From Candidatus Woesearchaeota archaeon UBA119 (GTDB lineage: Archaea > Nanobdellota > Nanobdellia > Woesearchaeales > UBA119), in NCBI GenBank assembly GCA_002505945.1, contig DAWM01000056.1:14078-36096 (forward strand): a stretch of 22,019 bases of DNA, given 5' to 3'. The notes below the pieces were generated by a model. That model worked only from the letters and a program-made list of their open reading frames with translations. It made no database searches and had not been told where the DNA came from. This document shows, piece after piece, positions 1 through 6,722 of the stretch. Position 1 is the stretch's first letter. Every line of letters begins with the position of its first letter. Both the position numbers and the translations under genes were made by a program.

Positions 1-51
1 ACAACAAAACTGGACAGCTTTGACTACCAGTTCTCTGACAGGTGGTTTTAG
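1..51 (+). CDS. C-terminal fragment of an upstream gene (partial)
   Basis: The first frame is open from the window edge to a TAG at 49-51 and ends in DSFDYQFSDRWF, a composition that looks like a real protein end. The second frame is also open, to a stop at 64-66, but ends in a phenylalanine run encoded by the T-tract, so I prefer the first. The T-rich stretch at 53-66 could be a transcription terminator for it. The family cannot be identified from 16 residues. Confidence 0.35.
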   Translation, partial: TTKLDSFDYQFSDRWF

Positions 52-89
52 GTTTTTCTTTTTTTAGGTTAATGAATTGAGGTGGTTTT

Positions 90-272
90 ATGAAATCGAA
101 TAAACAAGATAAGGAAGATATGATAATGCATAAGAAAGAGTTTGTGCAGGAGAATGAATCAACTGATAAAGATGATATTTATGATTATTCATCTCTTGAT
201 ACTTTCTATGATAACGATGAGATTGATTTTGTAGAATTGAACTTCATAAGAGGGTATAACATGGCCATTTGA
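90..272 (+). CDS. Small acidic hypothetical protein (60 aa)
   Basis: Not recognised. A 60-residue ORF starts at an ATG preceded by GAGGTGG (79-85) at normal ribosome-binding spacing, which supports real translation. The protein is hydrophilic and strongly acidic in its second half (DKDDIYDYSSLD, then DNDEIDFVE), with a Lys-rich N terminus and no membrane segment or signal peptide. It is followed nine bases later by another small ORF with a nearly identical ribosome binding site (GAGGTGG), so the two are probably co-translated from one transcript. The acidic low-complexity composition means homology would be hard to establish. The support is the ribosome binding site and the pairing, not similarity. 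Confidence 0.5.
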   Translation: MKSNKQDKEDMIMHKKEFVQENESTDKDDIYDYSSLDTFYDNDEIDFVELNFIRGYNMAI

Positions 273-281
273 GGTGGTATT

Positions 282-407
282 ATGGTAGGTTTTATGCGCG
301 AAAAAAAGCGGTATATGGAATGGGACGAATATCAGGCTCTAGTAAGCTTTTTGAGTAATTTCAACTTTTCTCAAATGGCTTATAAACAGAGTGTAAAAAA
401 CATTTAA
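282..407 (+). CDS. Small hypothetical protein (41 aa)
   Basis: Not recognised. The ORF starts at ATG 282, after GAGGTGG at 271-277, and ends at TAA 405-407. It encodes 41 residues beginning MVGFMREKKRYMEWDEY and ending KQSVKNI. The protein is soluble and aromatic-rich in the middle, with no signal or membrane segment. The same ribosome-binding context as the gene just upstream and the nine-base gap suggest a two-gene unit. A second in-frame ATG at 294 is possible but has no better site upstream. Neither length nor sequence points to a family. Confidence 0.4.
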   Translation: MVGFMREKKRYMEWDEYQALVSFLSNFNFSQMAYKQSVKNI

Positions 408-511
408 TTTCTCTTTTGTTTCATTCTTCTTGAATCTTCTTTCTTCTGTTTTATAAATGGATTATTCCGATAACGAAAGTTTTTTAAGAAAGTTTAATAT
501 CCCTCGCTTAC

Positions 512-1087
512 ATGCAAATACTTAGCAAAGAGGAAACCTTCCTCAATAAAATTCGCTTGCACAGGGAAATAAAAAAAGGAAAGATAATCCTTCATCCAAC
601 TGATACTATTTATGGGCTTGGTTGTAGTGCTAAGAATAAAAAAGCGATTGAGAAGATTAGGAAAATCAAGAACGATTTTGAGAGGCCTTTCTCAATAATT
701 GCTCCTTCAAAGTCATGGATTAAAGAGAATTGTGTTCTAAGCAAGAGGGATAATGAATGGCTTGATAAGCTTCCCGGCCCTTATACCTTAATTCTTAGAT
801 TGAAAAATAAGGAAGCGGTTTCAGAAGAGGTGAATAATGATATTGCTACTGTTGGCGTGAGAATTCCCGACCATTGGATTGCTGATTTTGTAAATGAGGT
901 AGGAATTCCTTTTGTGAGCACTGCTGCAACCTTAGAGGGTAATGAACTGCTTCAACACCCAAAGGAAAGTAGTGATGATTATCATGTCCATGTGCATTAT
1001 GCTTTTGATGATGGTTATTTGAAAGGAAGGCCTTCTACTATTGTGGATTTGGTTAAGGATAAGCCGCTTGTAACCAGGAGGGATTAA
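512..1087 (+). CDS. tsaC: YrdC/Sua5-domain threonylcarbamoyl-AMP synthase
   Basis: This family makes threonylcarbamoyl-AMP from threonine, bicarbonate and ATP, the first step of t6A37 modification of ANN-decoding tRNAs. The KEOPS complex then transfers the group; its subunit Pcc1 is encoded at 16356. The 191 residues cover only the YrdC domain, without the C-terminal Sua5 domain of longer archaeal homologues. Visible motifs are PTDTIYGLGCSA near residue 30, ERPFSII (the KxRP region), GPYTLILRL, VGVRIPDHW and RPSTIVDL at the C terminus. One oddity: the usual STSAN segment reads STAATLEG, so the conserved Asn is Thr. It is the first gene of an operon, one base from the phosphoesterase that follows. 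The start lies close to an AT-rich promoter with almost no leader. Confidence 0.88.
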   Translation: MQILSKEETFLNKIRLHREIKKGKIILHPTDTIYGLGCSAKNKKAIEKIRKIKNDFERPFSIIAPSKSWIKENCVLSKRDNEWLDKLPGPYTLILRLKNKEAVSEEVNNDIATVGVRIPDHWIADFVNEVGIPFVSTAATLEGNELLQHPKESSDDYHVHVHYAFDDGYLKGRPSTIVDLVKDKPLVTRRD

Positions 1088-1088
1088 A

Positions 1089-1691
1089 TTGAAAATTCTT
1101 GCGGCAGGAGATATTCATTCTGATAAGGAATTAGTGGAAAAACTTGCTGATAAAGCAGAGAAAGAGAATGTAGATCTGGTTATCTTAGCAGGGGATTTGG
1201 GGCTTGCAGGAGCTCAAATGGATGGTATGATAGGTCCTTTCGTTAAAAGGAAGAAACAGGTTTTTGTAATACCTGGTAATCATGAGTCAAATGCATGTGT
1301 TAGTTCTTTAGCTGAATTGTATGGAATAAGAAATATACATGGTAAGTATGAAATTATTGGCAATGTTGGTTTCTTTGGCGCAGGTGGTGCTAATACTGGA
1401 CCGTTCTCTACTTCAGAATCAGAGATTTATTCAATGCTCAAGAAGGGGTTTGAAGGTGTAAAAAATATTGAGAAGAAGGTAATGATAACACATGTTCACC
1501 CCAGGAATTCTTTGATGGAGAATTTTTCTTCATTGGTAAGAGGAAGTGAAAGTGTAAGAGGAGCAATTGAGTCCCTGAAACCTGATCTGCTCATATGTGC
1601 TCATGTACATGAAGCAGAAGGTATTGAAGAGCTTATTGGCAAAACAAAGGTAATCAATGTTTCTCGCTCGGGCAAGATTATTGATATATAA
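1089..1691 (+). CDS. Calcineurin-like metallophosphoesterase (TTG start)
   Basis: A 200-residue single-domain metallophosphoesterase. The metal-binding motifs are in order: GDIHSD near residue 7, AGDLG near 35, PGNHES near 61, and the C-terminal ITHVHP and CAHVHEAEG histidine motifs. This matches small archaeal calcineurin-type phosphoesterases; the substrate cannot be predicted. The start is a TTG at 1089, chosen because AGGAGG at 1076-1081 sits at correct spacing and the protein begins directly with the first beta strand (MKILAAGDIH). The gene lies one base after the YrdC gene's stop, so the two are an operon. A regulatory link to tRNA modification is not shown by anything in the sequence. 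The strand ends convergently with rtcB. Confidence 0.85.
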   Translation: MKILAAGDIHSDKELVEKLADKAEKENVDLVILAGDLGLAGAQMDGMIGPFVKRKKQVFVIPGNHESNACVSSLAELYGIRNIHGKYEIIGNVGFFGAGGANTGPFSTSESEIYSMLKKGFEGVKNIEKKVMITHVHPRNSLMENFSSLVRGSESVRGAIESLKPDLLICAHVHEAEGIEELIGKTKVINVSRSGKIIDI

Positions 1692-1717
1692 TTGTGTTTT
1701 TACAATTGTGTTTTTAC
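1690..1717 (+). repeat. Two tandem copies of a 14-base unit in the convergent gap
   Basis: AATTGTGTTTTTAC occurs twice head to tail, exactly. It lies in the gap between the phosphoesterase and convergent rtcB and begins within the phosphoesterase's last codons. Each copy contains a T5 run, so the pair probably acts as a poly-T termination region for the plus-strand operon. It could also be simple sequence slippage. Confidence 0.6.
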
Positions 1718-1741
1718 TTTACAATTTATCTTATTCTCTTC

Positions 1742-3145
1742 TTAGCCTTTTATTACAATAAGTGGAGAGAATTCTGCTATCTTTTTTGATATCCCTGCAT
1801 CCTCTGTAGATTCTATAACTTTGTAGATTGATTTATATGCCTTGGGTGCTTCATCTAAGATACCTTTCTCAGAGTGAGAGAAAACTGATATCCCTTTTGC
1901 ATCCAGACTCTGTTTTACTTTTGCGAGATTTAAGCTTTGTTTTGCTTCTTTTCTTGAAAGGGCTCTACCTGCTCCATGACAAGTGCTTCCCAATGAATAC
2001 TTTAGTGATTTCTCTGTCCCTTTCATTAGAAAAGAAGAGCTGCCCATTGAGCCAGCGATAATCGCTGGTTCTTCAGGGAAGGCCCTTGTGGCTCCTTTTC
2101 TATGAACAAAGATCTCTTGCCCTTGTATCTTCTCTTTCTTGCAGATGTTGTGTGAAATCGTATATATTCCCTTTAATCTTTTTTCTTCCCCAGCAATAAA
2201 GAACTCGTTAAGGCCTTTTTCTACAAAGGAGGCTAAAACCAATTTATTTGCGAATGAGAAGTTGGCAGCGCATTTCATTGCTTTAAGATAATCTTCTGCT
2301 TCAGGGGAGCCGATAGGAGCTCCAGCCAATTGTTTGTCAGGAAAACTCAACTTATATCTTTCCATTGCTTTCAGATGGAGCTTAACATAGTCTGTGGCAA
2401 TCTGATGCCCCAGTCCTCTTGAGCCGGTGTGTATCATTACGCATATAGTATCCTTTTTCAGGCCGTATTTCTCGGCTTCTTTCTTATCAAATATGTTTTT
2501 TACGTATGATAACTCAACAAAATGGTTTCCTGAGCCCAGGCTGCCTAGTTGTTTTATTCCTCTTTTTTTTGCTTCTTTTGAAACCTTTGAGGTATCTGCG
2601 CCTTCAAGGCGGCCCTCATCTTCAATATGCTTTAATTCCGATTCGGAGACATAGTTGTTTTTAACACACCATCTTGCTCCTTCTTCCATCACTCTATTTA
2701 ATTCTATTTCAGTAAGTCTTATATTGGATTTAGAGCCCACACCAGTAGGAATCTTTTTCAGCAGGAATTTTCCTAATCTTTCTTTATGTTCTATAACCCT
2801 TTCTTTGCTAAGCCCAGTCTTAAATAAGGATATGCCGCAATTGATGTCAAAACCTACCATTCCCGAACTAATGATTCCATCCTTTCTTTGAAATCCTATC
2901 ACGCTTCCAATTGGCACTCCGTATCCCCAATGCATGTCAGGCAACCCAACTGGGGCAGAGGCAAGGCCTGGAAGCATTGCCACCCTTGCCAACTGCTTTA
3001 TGGCTTCCTCATCTATTTCATCCAATAATTTCTCAGATAAGATGAGCCTGCAAGGAAGTTTCATCCCATAAATACTTCCATAAGGCAGTTCATATATCCC
3101 TTTTTCTTTTTTTACGATATATTCTTTTATTCCCTTATTACTCAT
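1742..3145 (-). CDS. rtcB: RNA-splicing ligase RtcB
   Basis: RtcB joins a 2',3'-cyclic phosphate end to a 5'-OH end using GTP and Mn2+; in archaea it ligates tRNA exon halves after intron removal. The 467-residue protein is of normal length without an intein. Family signatures present: LPDMHWGYGVPIG, GFDINCGISL (metal Cys), GSLGSGNHFVEL, MIHTGSRGLGHQI, VHRKGATRAFP with the guanylylated His at residue 348, and STCHGAGRALSR. The start ATG at 3145 is supported by an AT-rich TATA element about 27 bases upstream, giving a leaderless transcript. Neither tRNA gene in this window has an intron, so its substrates lie elsewhere. It is divergent from topA and convergent with the phosphoesterase. Confidence 0.96.
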   Translation of the reverse strand: MSNKGIKEYIVKKEKGIYELPYGSIYGMKLPCRLILSEKLLDEIDEEAIKQLARVAMLPGLASAPVGLPDMHWGYGVPIGSVIGFQRKDGIISSGMVGFDINCGISLFKTGLSKERVIEHKERLGKFLLKKIPTGVGSKSNIRLTEIELNRVMEEGARWCVKNNYVSESELKHIEDEGRLEGADTSKVSKEAKKRGIKQLGSLGSGNHFVELSYVKNIFDKKEAEKYGLKKDTICVMIHTGSRGLGHQIATDYVKLHLKAMERYKLSFPDKQLAGAPIGSPEAEDYLKAMKCAANFSFANKLVLASFVEKGLNEFFIAGEEKRLKGIYTISHNICKKEKIQGQEIFVHRKGATRAFPEEPAIIAGSMGSSSFLMKGTEKSLKYSLGSTCHGAGRALSRKEAKQSLNLAKVKQSLDAKGISVFSHSEKGILDEAPKAYKSIYKVIESTEDAGISKKIAEFSPLIVIKG

Positions 3146-3166
3146 ACTTTATTGAATAAGGACTCA

Positions 3167-3177
3167 AATATAAATCA
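3167..3177 (-). promoter_or_regulatory. TATA box of rtcB
   Basis: On the minus strand GATTTATATTT is centred about 27 bases before the rtcB ATG, the spacing expected for an archaeal leaderless promoter. Confidence 0.6.
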
Positions 3178-3218
3178 GTTTTGGTTTATAGTTTTTTCTT
3201 AAAAATTCAACAAAAAGG

Positions 3219-3229
3219 TTTTTAAATAA
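3219..3229 (+). promoter_or_regulatory. TATA box of topA
   Basis: TTTTTAAATAA is centred about 26 bases before the topA ATG at 3250 and is preceded by a purine-rich BRE-like AAAAAGG. Transcription would begin at or next to the ATG. Confidence 0.65.
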
Positions 3230-3249
3230 CACTTTTTTCTTGTTTTCAA

Positions 3250-5478
3250 ATGGCAAACATCCTTCTGATATCCGAAAAGCCTGCTGCTGCGAGGAAGATT
3301 GCATATGCAATTTCCGAAGGTTCTCCTCAAAGAAAAAAGGAGAAAGGTGTTACCTATCTTCAATGCAAGAGAAATAATCTAAGTATTACTGTGGTCTCAG
3401 CAGTCGGTCACTTATTCTCTTTGGATGAGAAGGAAAAGAACGGCTGGCGTTATCCAGTTTTTAATCCGGAATGGGTGCCTACATATAAAGCAAAGAAGGA
3501 TGCCAAATATACTAAACAATACCTTAACCTAATCAAGAAGTTAGCAAAGGATGCTGACAGGTTTATAATCGCCTGTGATTATGATGTTGAGGGTGAAGTA
3601 ATAGGTTATAATGTGCTTAGGTTTGCTTGCGGTTCTGAGAAAGCACAAAGGATGAAATTCTCTACGCTTACCAAACCCGATTTAGTCAACTCTTTCAAGA
3701 ATCTTGAGCCGAATGTGAATTATAGTCTTGCTAATGCTGGTATTGCTAGGCATAAGCTGGACTGGCTTTATGGTATAAATCTCTCAAGGGCGTTATCTTT
3801 GGCCACCAAAAAAGCTGGCAGGATGAAGGTTATGAGCATAGGAAGAGTACAAGGCCCTGCATTACGTATTGTTGCTGAAAAAGAACAGGAAATTTCAAAA
3901 TTCAAGCCAGAAAAATACTGGGAGATTTATCTGGAAGGCTTGGCTAAAGGAGAATCAATAGAAGCAAAGAACTCAAAAGGCGAGATAAAGAAGAAGGAAT
4001 TGGCTAATCAGATAGTAGAAAAAACCAAAGGTCAGGATGGTATAGTTTCTTCTGTAAGCCGGAAGGAGCAGAAACGGATTCCGCCTACCCCCCTTGATTT
4101 GACAACCCTTCAGACAGAGGCCTACCGACTCTTTAAGTATAGTCCTAAAAAAACATTGGATCTTGCTCAGCGTCTTTATCTTGGCGGCTATACATCATAT
4201 CCAAGAACAAGTTCTCAGAAGCTTCCACCTACGATAGGGTATAAGAAAATAATAACCAAGCTGGCAAAGATGGAAAAATACTCTCAGAGTTGCAGTCAAA
4301 TACTTGCAAAAAGTAAATTATATCCTCGACAAGGTAAGAAGGAAGATCCTGCTCATCCAGCTATCTTCCCAACAGGGGTTGCGCCTAAGAAGCTTAACTC
4401 TCAAGAAAGCAGGATCTATGATTTAGTCGTGAAAAGATTTCTTTCCTGCTTTGGAGATTCTGCTATTGAGATAAATACCAAGATTGAAATTTCAATTAAG
4501 GATGAAGTCTTTATTTCTTCAGGGAAAGTAACCAAGGAAAAGGGCTGGTATGCAATCTATGCTCCTTATGTAAAGGAAAAACATGACTCCCTTCCAATGG
4601 TAGAGAAGGGGGATAAGGTTGAGAACAAGAAAATTAGGCTAGATGAGAAAGAAACCCAACCCCCTAAACGATATTCCCAGTCTTCTTTGTTAAAGGAACT
4701 TGAAAAGAAAGGATTAGGTACAAAAGCGACCAGGGCGTCAATTATTGAGACCTTATTTAAGCGGGGCTATGTTACCGGAAACAAGACTTTGAAATGCACA
4801 GTTTTCGGATTAAAAACGATAGAGGTATTAAAGAAGCAGTGTGAGGAGATTGTTAGCGTTCAATTAACACGACACTTTGAAAGTGAATTAGAAGAGATTA
4901 TGGCTGATAAGAAGAAGGTGGATGAAGTAATATCTGAAGCAGAGAAAACCCTTCTTAAGATACTTGACAAGTTCAAGAACAGGGAGGCTGAATTGGGAAA
5001 AGAGCTTCTTGAGGCTAATAAAGAGGCTGAGAGAAAGGCAAATCTTGTAGGACCTTGTCCTGTTTGTGGCAAAGGTAATCTTGTGGTTAAGGAAGGCAAA
5101 TATGGGAAGTTTATTGCTTGCGACAGATATCCTGATTGTAAGGCCACTTTTGCACTTCCTTCTAATGCGTTGGTTGAGACCACCAAGGAACTGTGTAAGA
5201 GTTGTAATCACCCTTTGATTAAGGTAATCAGAAGAAGGAAACGGCCTCTTGTTGTTTGTATAAATCCTGATTGCCCCTCAAAAAAAACTCAACAGGTTAA
5301 GGAGAGGGAGGAAAGGAAATGCCCAAAGTGCGGAAAACCCCTTGTTCTTAGAAAAAGCTTGTATGGTGAGTTCTATGGATGCTCTGGTTTCCCCAAATGT
5401 AAGTATACTGAGCCGGTAGACTCAGGCAAATCTAAAGATAAGGATAAGAATGAAAAAGGCAGCTCTCAGAAAAAATAA
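3250..5478 (+). CDS. topA: DNA topoisomerase I, type IA
   Basis: Relaxes negatively supercoiled DNA by a 5'-phosphotyrosyl intermediate. The 742-residue protein has an N-terminal Toprim domain (SEKPAAARK with Glu9; CDYDVEGE with Asp110, Asp112 and Glu114). The cleavage domain carries catalytic Tyr317 in TSYPRTSSQ. Downstream motifs include DPAHPAIFPTG and GLGTKATRASIIETL. The C terminus carries three zinc-ribbon modules: CPVCGKG...CDRYPDC, CKSC...CINPDC and CPKCGKP...CSGFPKC. The tail is Lys/Ser-rich and disordered. This is the standard archaeal topoisomerase I layout rather than reverse gyrase, since no helicase domain is attached. The start at 3250 is fixed by the TATA box 26 bases upstream. 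The gene is monocistronic and convergent with the kinase-alkyltransferase gene 37 bases away. Confidence 0.96.
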   Translation: MANILLISEKPAAARKIAYAISEGSPQRKKEKGVTYLQCKRNNLSITVVSAVGHLFSLDEKEKNGWRYPVFNPEWVPTYKAKKDAKYTKQYLNLIKKLAKDADRFIIACDYDVEGEVIGYNVLRFACGSEKAQRMKFSTLTKPDLVNSFKNLEPNVNYSLANAGIARHKLDWLYGINLSRALSLATKKAGRMKVMSIGRVQGPALRIVAEKEQEISKFKPEKYWEIYLEGLAKGESIEAKNSKGEIKKKELANQIVEKTKGQDGIVSSVSRKEQKRIPPTPLDLTTLQTEAYRLFKYSPKKTLDLAQRLYLGGYTSYPRTSSQKLPPTIGYKKIITKLAKMEKYSQSCSQILAKSKLYPRQGKKEDPAHPAIFPTGVAPKKLNSQESRIYDLVVKRFLSCFGDSAIEINTKIEISIKDEVFISSGKVTKEKGWYAIYAPYVKEKHDSLPMVEKGDKVENKKIRLDEKETQPPKRYSQSSLLKELEKKGLGTKATRASIIETLFKRGYVTGNKTLKCTVFGLKTIEVLKKQCEEIVSVQLTRHFESELEEIMADKKKVDEVISEAEKTLLKILDKFKNREAELGKELLEANKEAERKANLVGPCPVCGKGNLVVKEGKYGKFIACDRYPDCKATFALPSNALVETTKELCKSCNHPLIKVIRRRKRPLVVCINPDCPSKKTQQVKEREERKCPKCGKPLVLRKSLYGEFYGCSGFPKCKYTEPVDSGKSKDKDKNEKGSSQKK

Positions 5479-5515
5479 TCTTTCATTCTTGCTCTAATAT
5501 TCTAATATTACTTCA

Positions 5516-6628
5516 CTAACCTAAAAAACAATCCTTGCTAACATAGAACTTGTTGCCTTGTTTAAGGATATCAACACCCTCTTTTTCAAGCATATCCTTT
5601 TTGCGTAGGTTGTCTTCTTTATGGTTAAAACTGCCTAGTTCTCTGTTTGCTTTAATTACCCTATGACAAGGAATAACAGGATTGAATTTGTTGTTGGCCA
5701 TTATACTGCCTACAACTCTATAAGCTTTGGTTCCAACCCTTTTAGCCAAATAGCTATATGAACAAGTTTTTCCTCTAGGTATTTCTCCTGCTTCAATAAG
5801 TACCTTGTCCCTCAGATCCTTTGGGCTGAGAAATACACAAAGTTTTATTTCTTTCAATATGCTTTTTAGTTGTTCAGTCGTATTCTTTCGTATAAAGTCT
5901 TTAACAATCTTAGGGGCAGAAATCTTTTTTTGTTTTACAACCTCTTTTTTATAACTTGATATAAACTCTCTTAGTCTTTTCCCTTTAAGTCTAATATCTT
6001 GTTTACCGAAGAATCTTTTGAGCTTTGTGCCACTTATGTATGAGATGAACTGAGATAGGTTTTTAGGATTCTTTGAGAATCTTGCTCTCTCAAAATCCAC
6101 TAAATAGGGCTTTATGTGAGAGTTATTTGATGACTGCTTTTGGCTTTTTCTTTTGTTGATAATTATATGTTTCTGTGGATGATTCATTTCCTGCTTATTG
6201 AGCCCTATCAAGTCTAACATCACCATATAATCAATCAACTGCCAGAAAAGTAAGATTATTTCATCTCTATTTGATTTATTGACTTTCTCTATAAAATCTT
6301 TAATCAATTTTCCCTCAATATATTCCATTACCAAGAAATCCTTTTCAAGCTCGATGGGCTTTGGAGCAATCTCCATGTTTCTCATATACCTCAATATGTA
6401 GAATTCATGTTTTATTGTGTTCACTTTTGCAAAAGGATTCTTGTATTTAATACAGACCTTTTTAGAGCCTTTTTTTCCATATAGGATAAGACCTCTTTTT
6501 CCTCTTGCCAGGAAACTTAAATCGTTGTATCCTCTACTGGAGAGGTTTTCTTTTACTTTTTTTACCCTTTCTTTAATTTCTTGAGAAGGGAGTCTTTCAA
6601 AAGCCTCTGTGTTGCTTTTTCCTGCCAT
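5516..6628 (-). CDS. COG2112-type predicted kinase fused to O6-alkylguanine-DNA alkyltransferase domain
   Basis: Two domains in 370 residues. Residues about 35-200 match the archaeal COG2112 predicted Ser/Thr kinase family, related to Bud32/RIO: ARGKRGLILYGKKG as the nucleotide loop, Lys61 in VCIKYK, FLVMEYIEG as the hinge, GLNKQEMNHPQKHIII replacing a classical HxD catalytic loop, and YLVDFERARF with Asp178. Residues about 250-370 are a methylated-DNA-protein cysteine methyltransferase domain with RGKTCSYSYLAKRVG, a YRVVGSIMANN helix and an intact VIPCHRVI active site (Cys321). That domain transfers alkyl groups from O6-guanine to itself. Because the Cys is present this is not an alkyltransferase-like (ATL) protein. 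The frame is continuous with no break. It is divergent from the helicase gene at 6723, sharing a 94-base promoter region. Confidence 0.85.
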   Translation of the reverse strand: MAGKSNTEAFERLPSQEIKERVKKVKENLSSRGYNDLSFLARGKRGLILYGKKGSKKVCIKYKNPFAKVNTIKHEFYILRYMRNMEIAPKPIELEKDFLVMEYIEGKLIKDFIEKVNKSNRDEIILLFWQLIDYMVMLDLIGLNKQEMNHPQKHIIINKRKSQKQSSNNSHIKPYLVDFERARFSKNPKNLSQFISYISGTKLKRFFGKQDIRLKGKRLREFISSYKKEVVKQKKISAPKIVKDFIRKNTTEQLKSILKEIKLCVFLSPKDLRDKVLIEAGEIPRGKTCSYSYLAKRVGTKAYRVVGSIMANNKFNPVIPCHRVIKANRELGSFNHKEDNLRKKDMLEKEGVDILKQGNKFYVSKDCFLG

Positions 6629-6690
6629 TTGCTCTTTTCTACTCTAGCAAGATTTTCTATTTTTATCTTTTTATCCTTTTTTCGGAAAAG

Positions 6691-6700
6691 CTTTATAAAT
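6691..6700 (+). promoter_or_regulatory. TATA box of the helicase gene
   Basis: CTTTATAAAT is centred 28 bases before the ATG at 6723, with AAAAG upstream as a BRE. An upstream in-frame ATG at 6699 lies inside this box, so it cannot be transcribed from it and is not the start. Confidence 0.7.
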
Positions 6701-6722
6701 GCTGTATTTATACTTAGGAAAG

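Noticed and set aside
2..66. Alternative second reading frame at the left edge
   Set aside because: It ends in a phenylalanine run encoded by the T-tract and seems less protein-like than the first frame, though the choice is not certain.
6699..6722. Upstream ATG for the helicase
   Set aside because: It lies within the TATA box, and the ATG at 6723 has the right promoter spacing.
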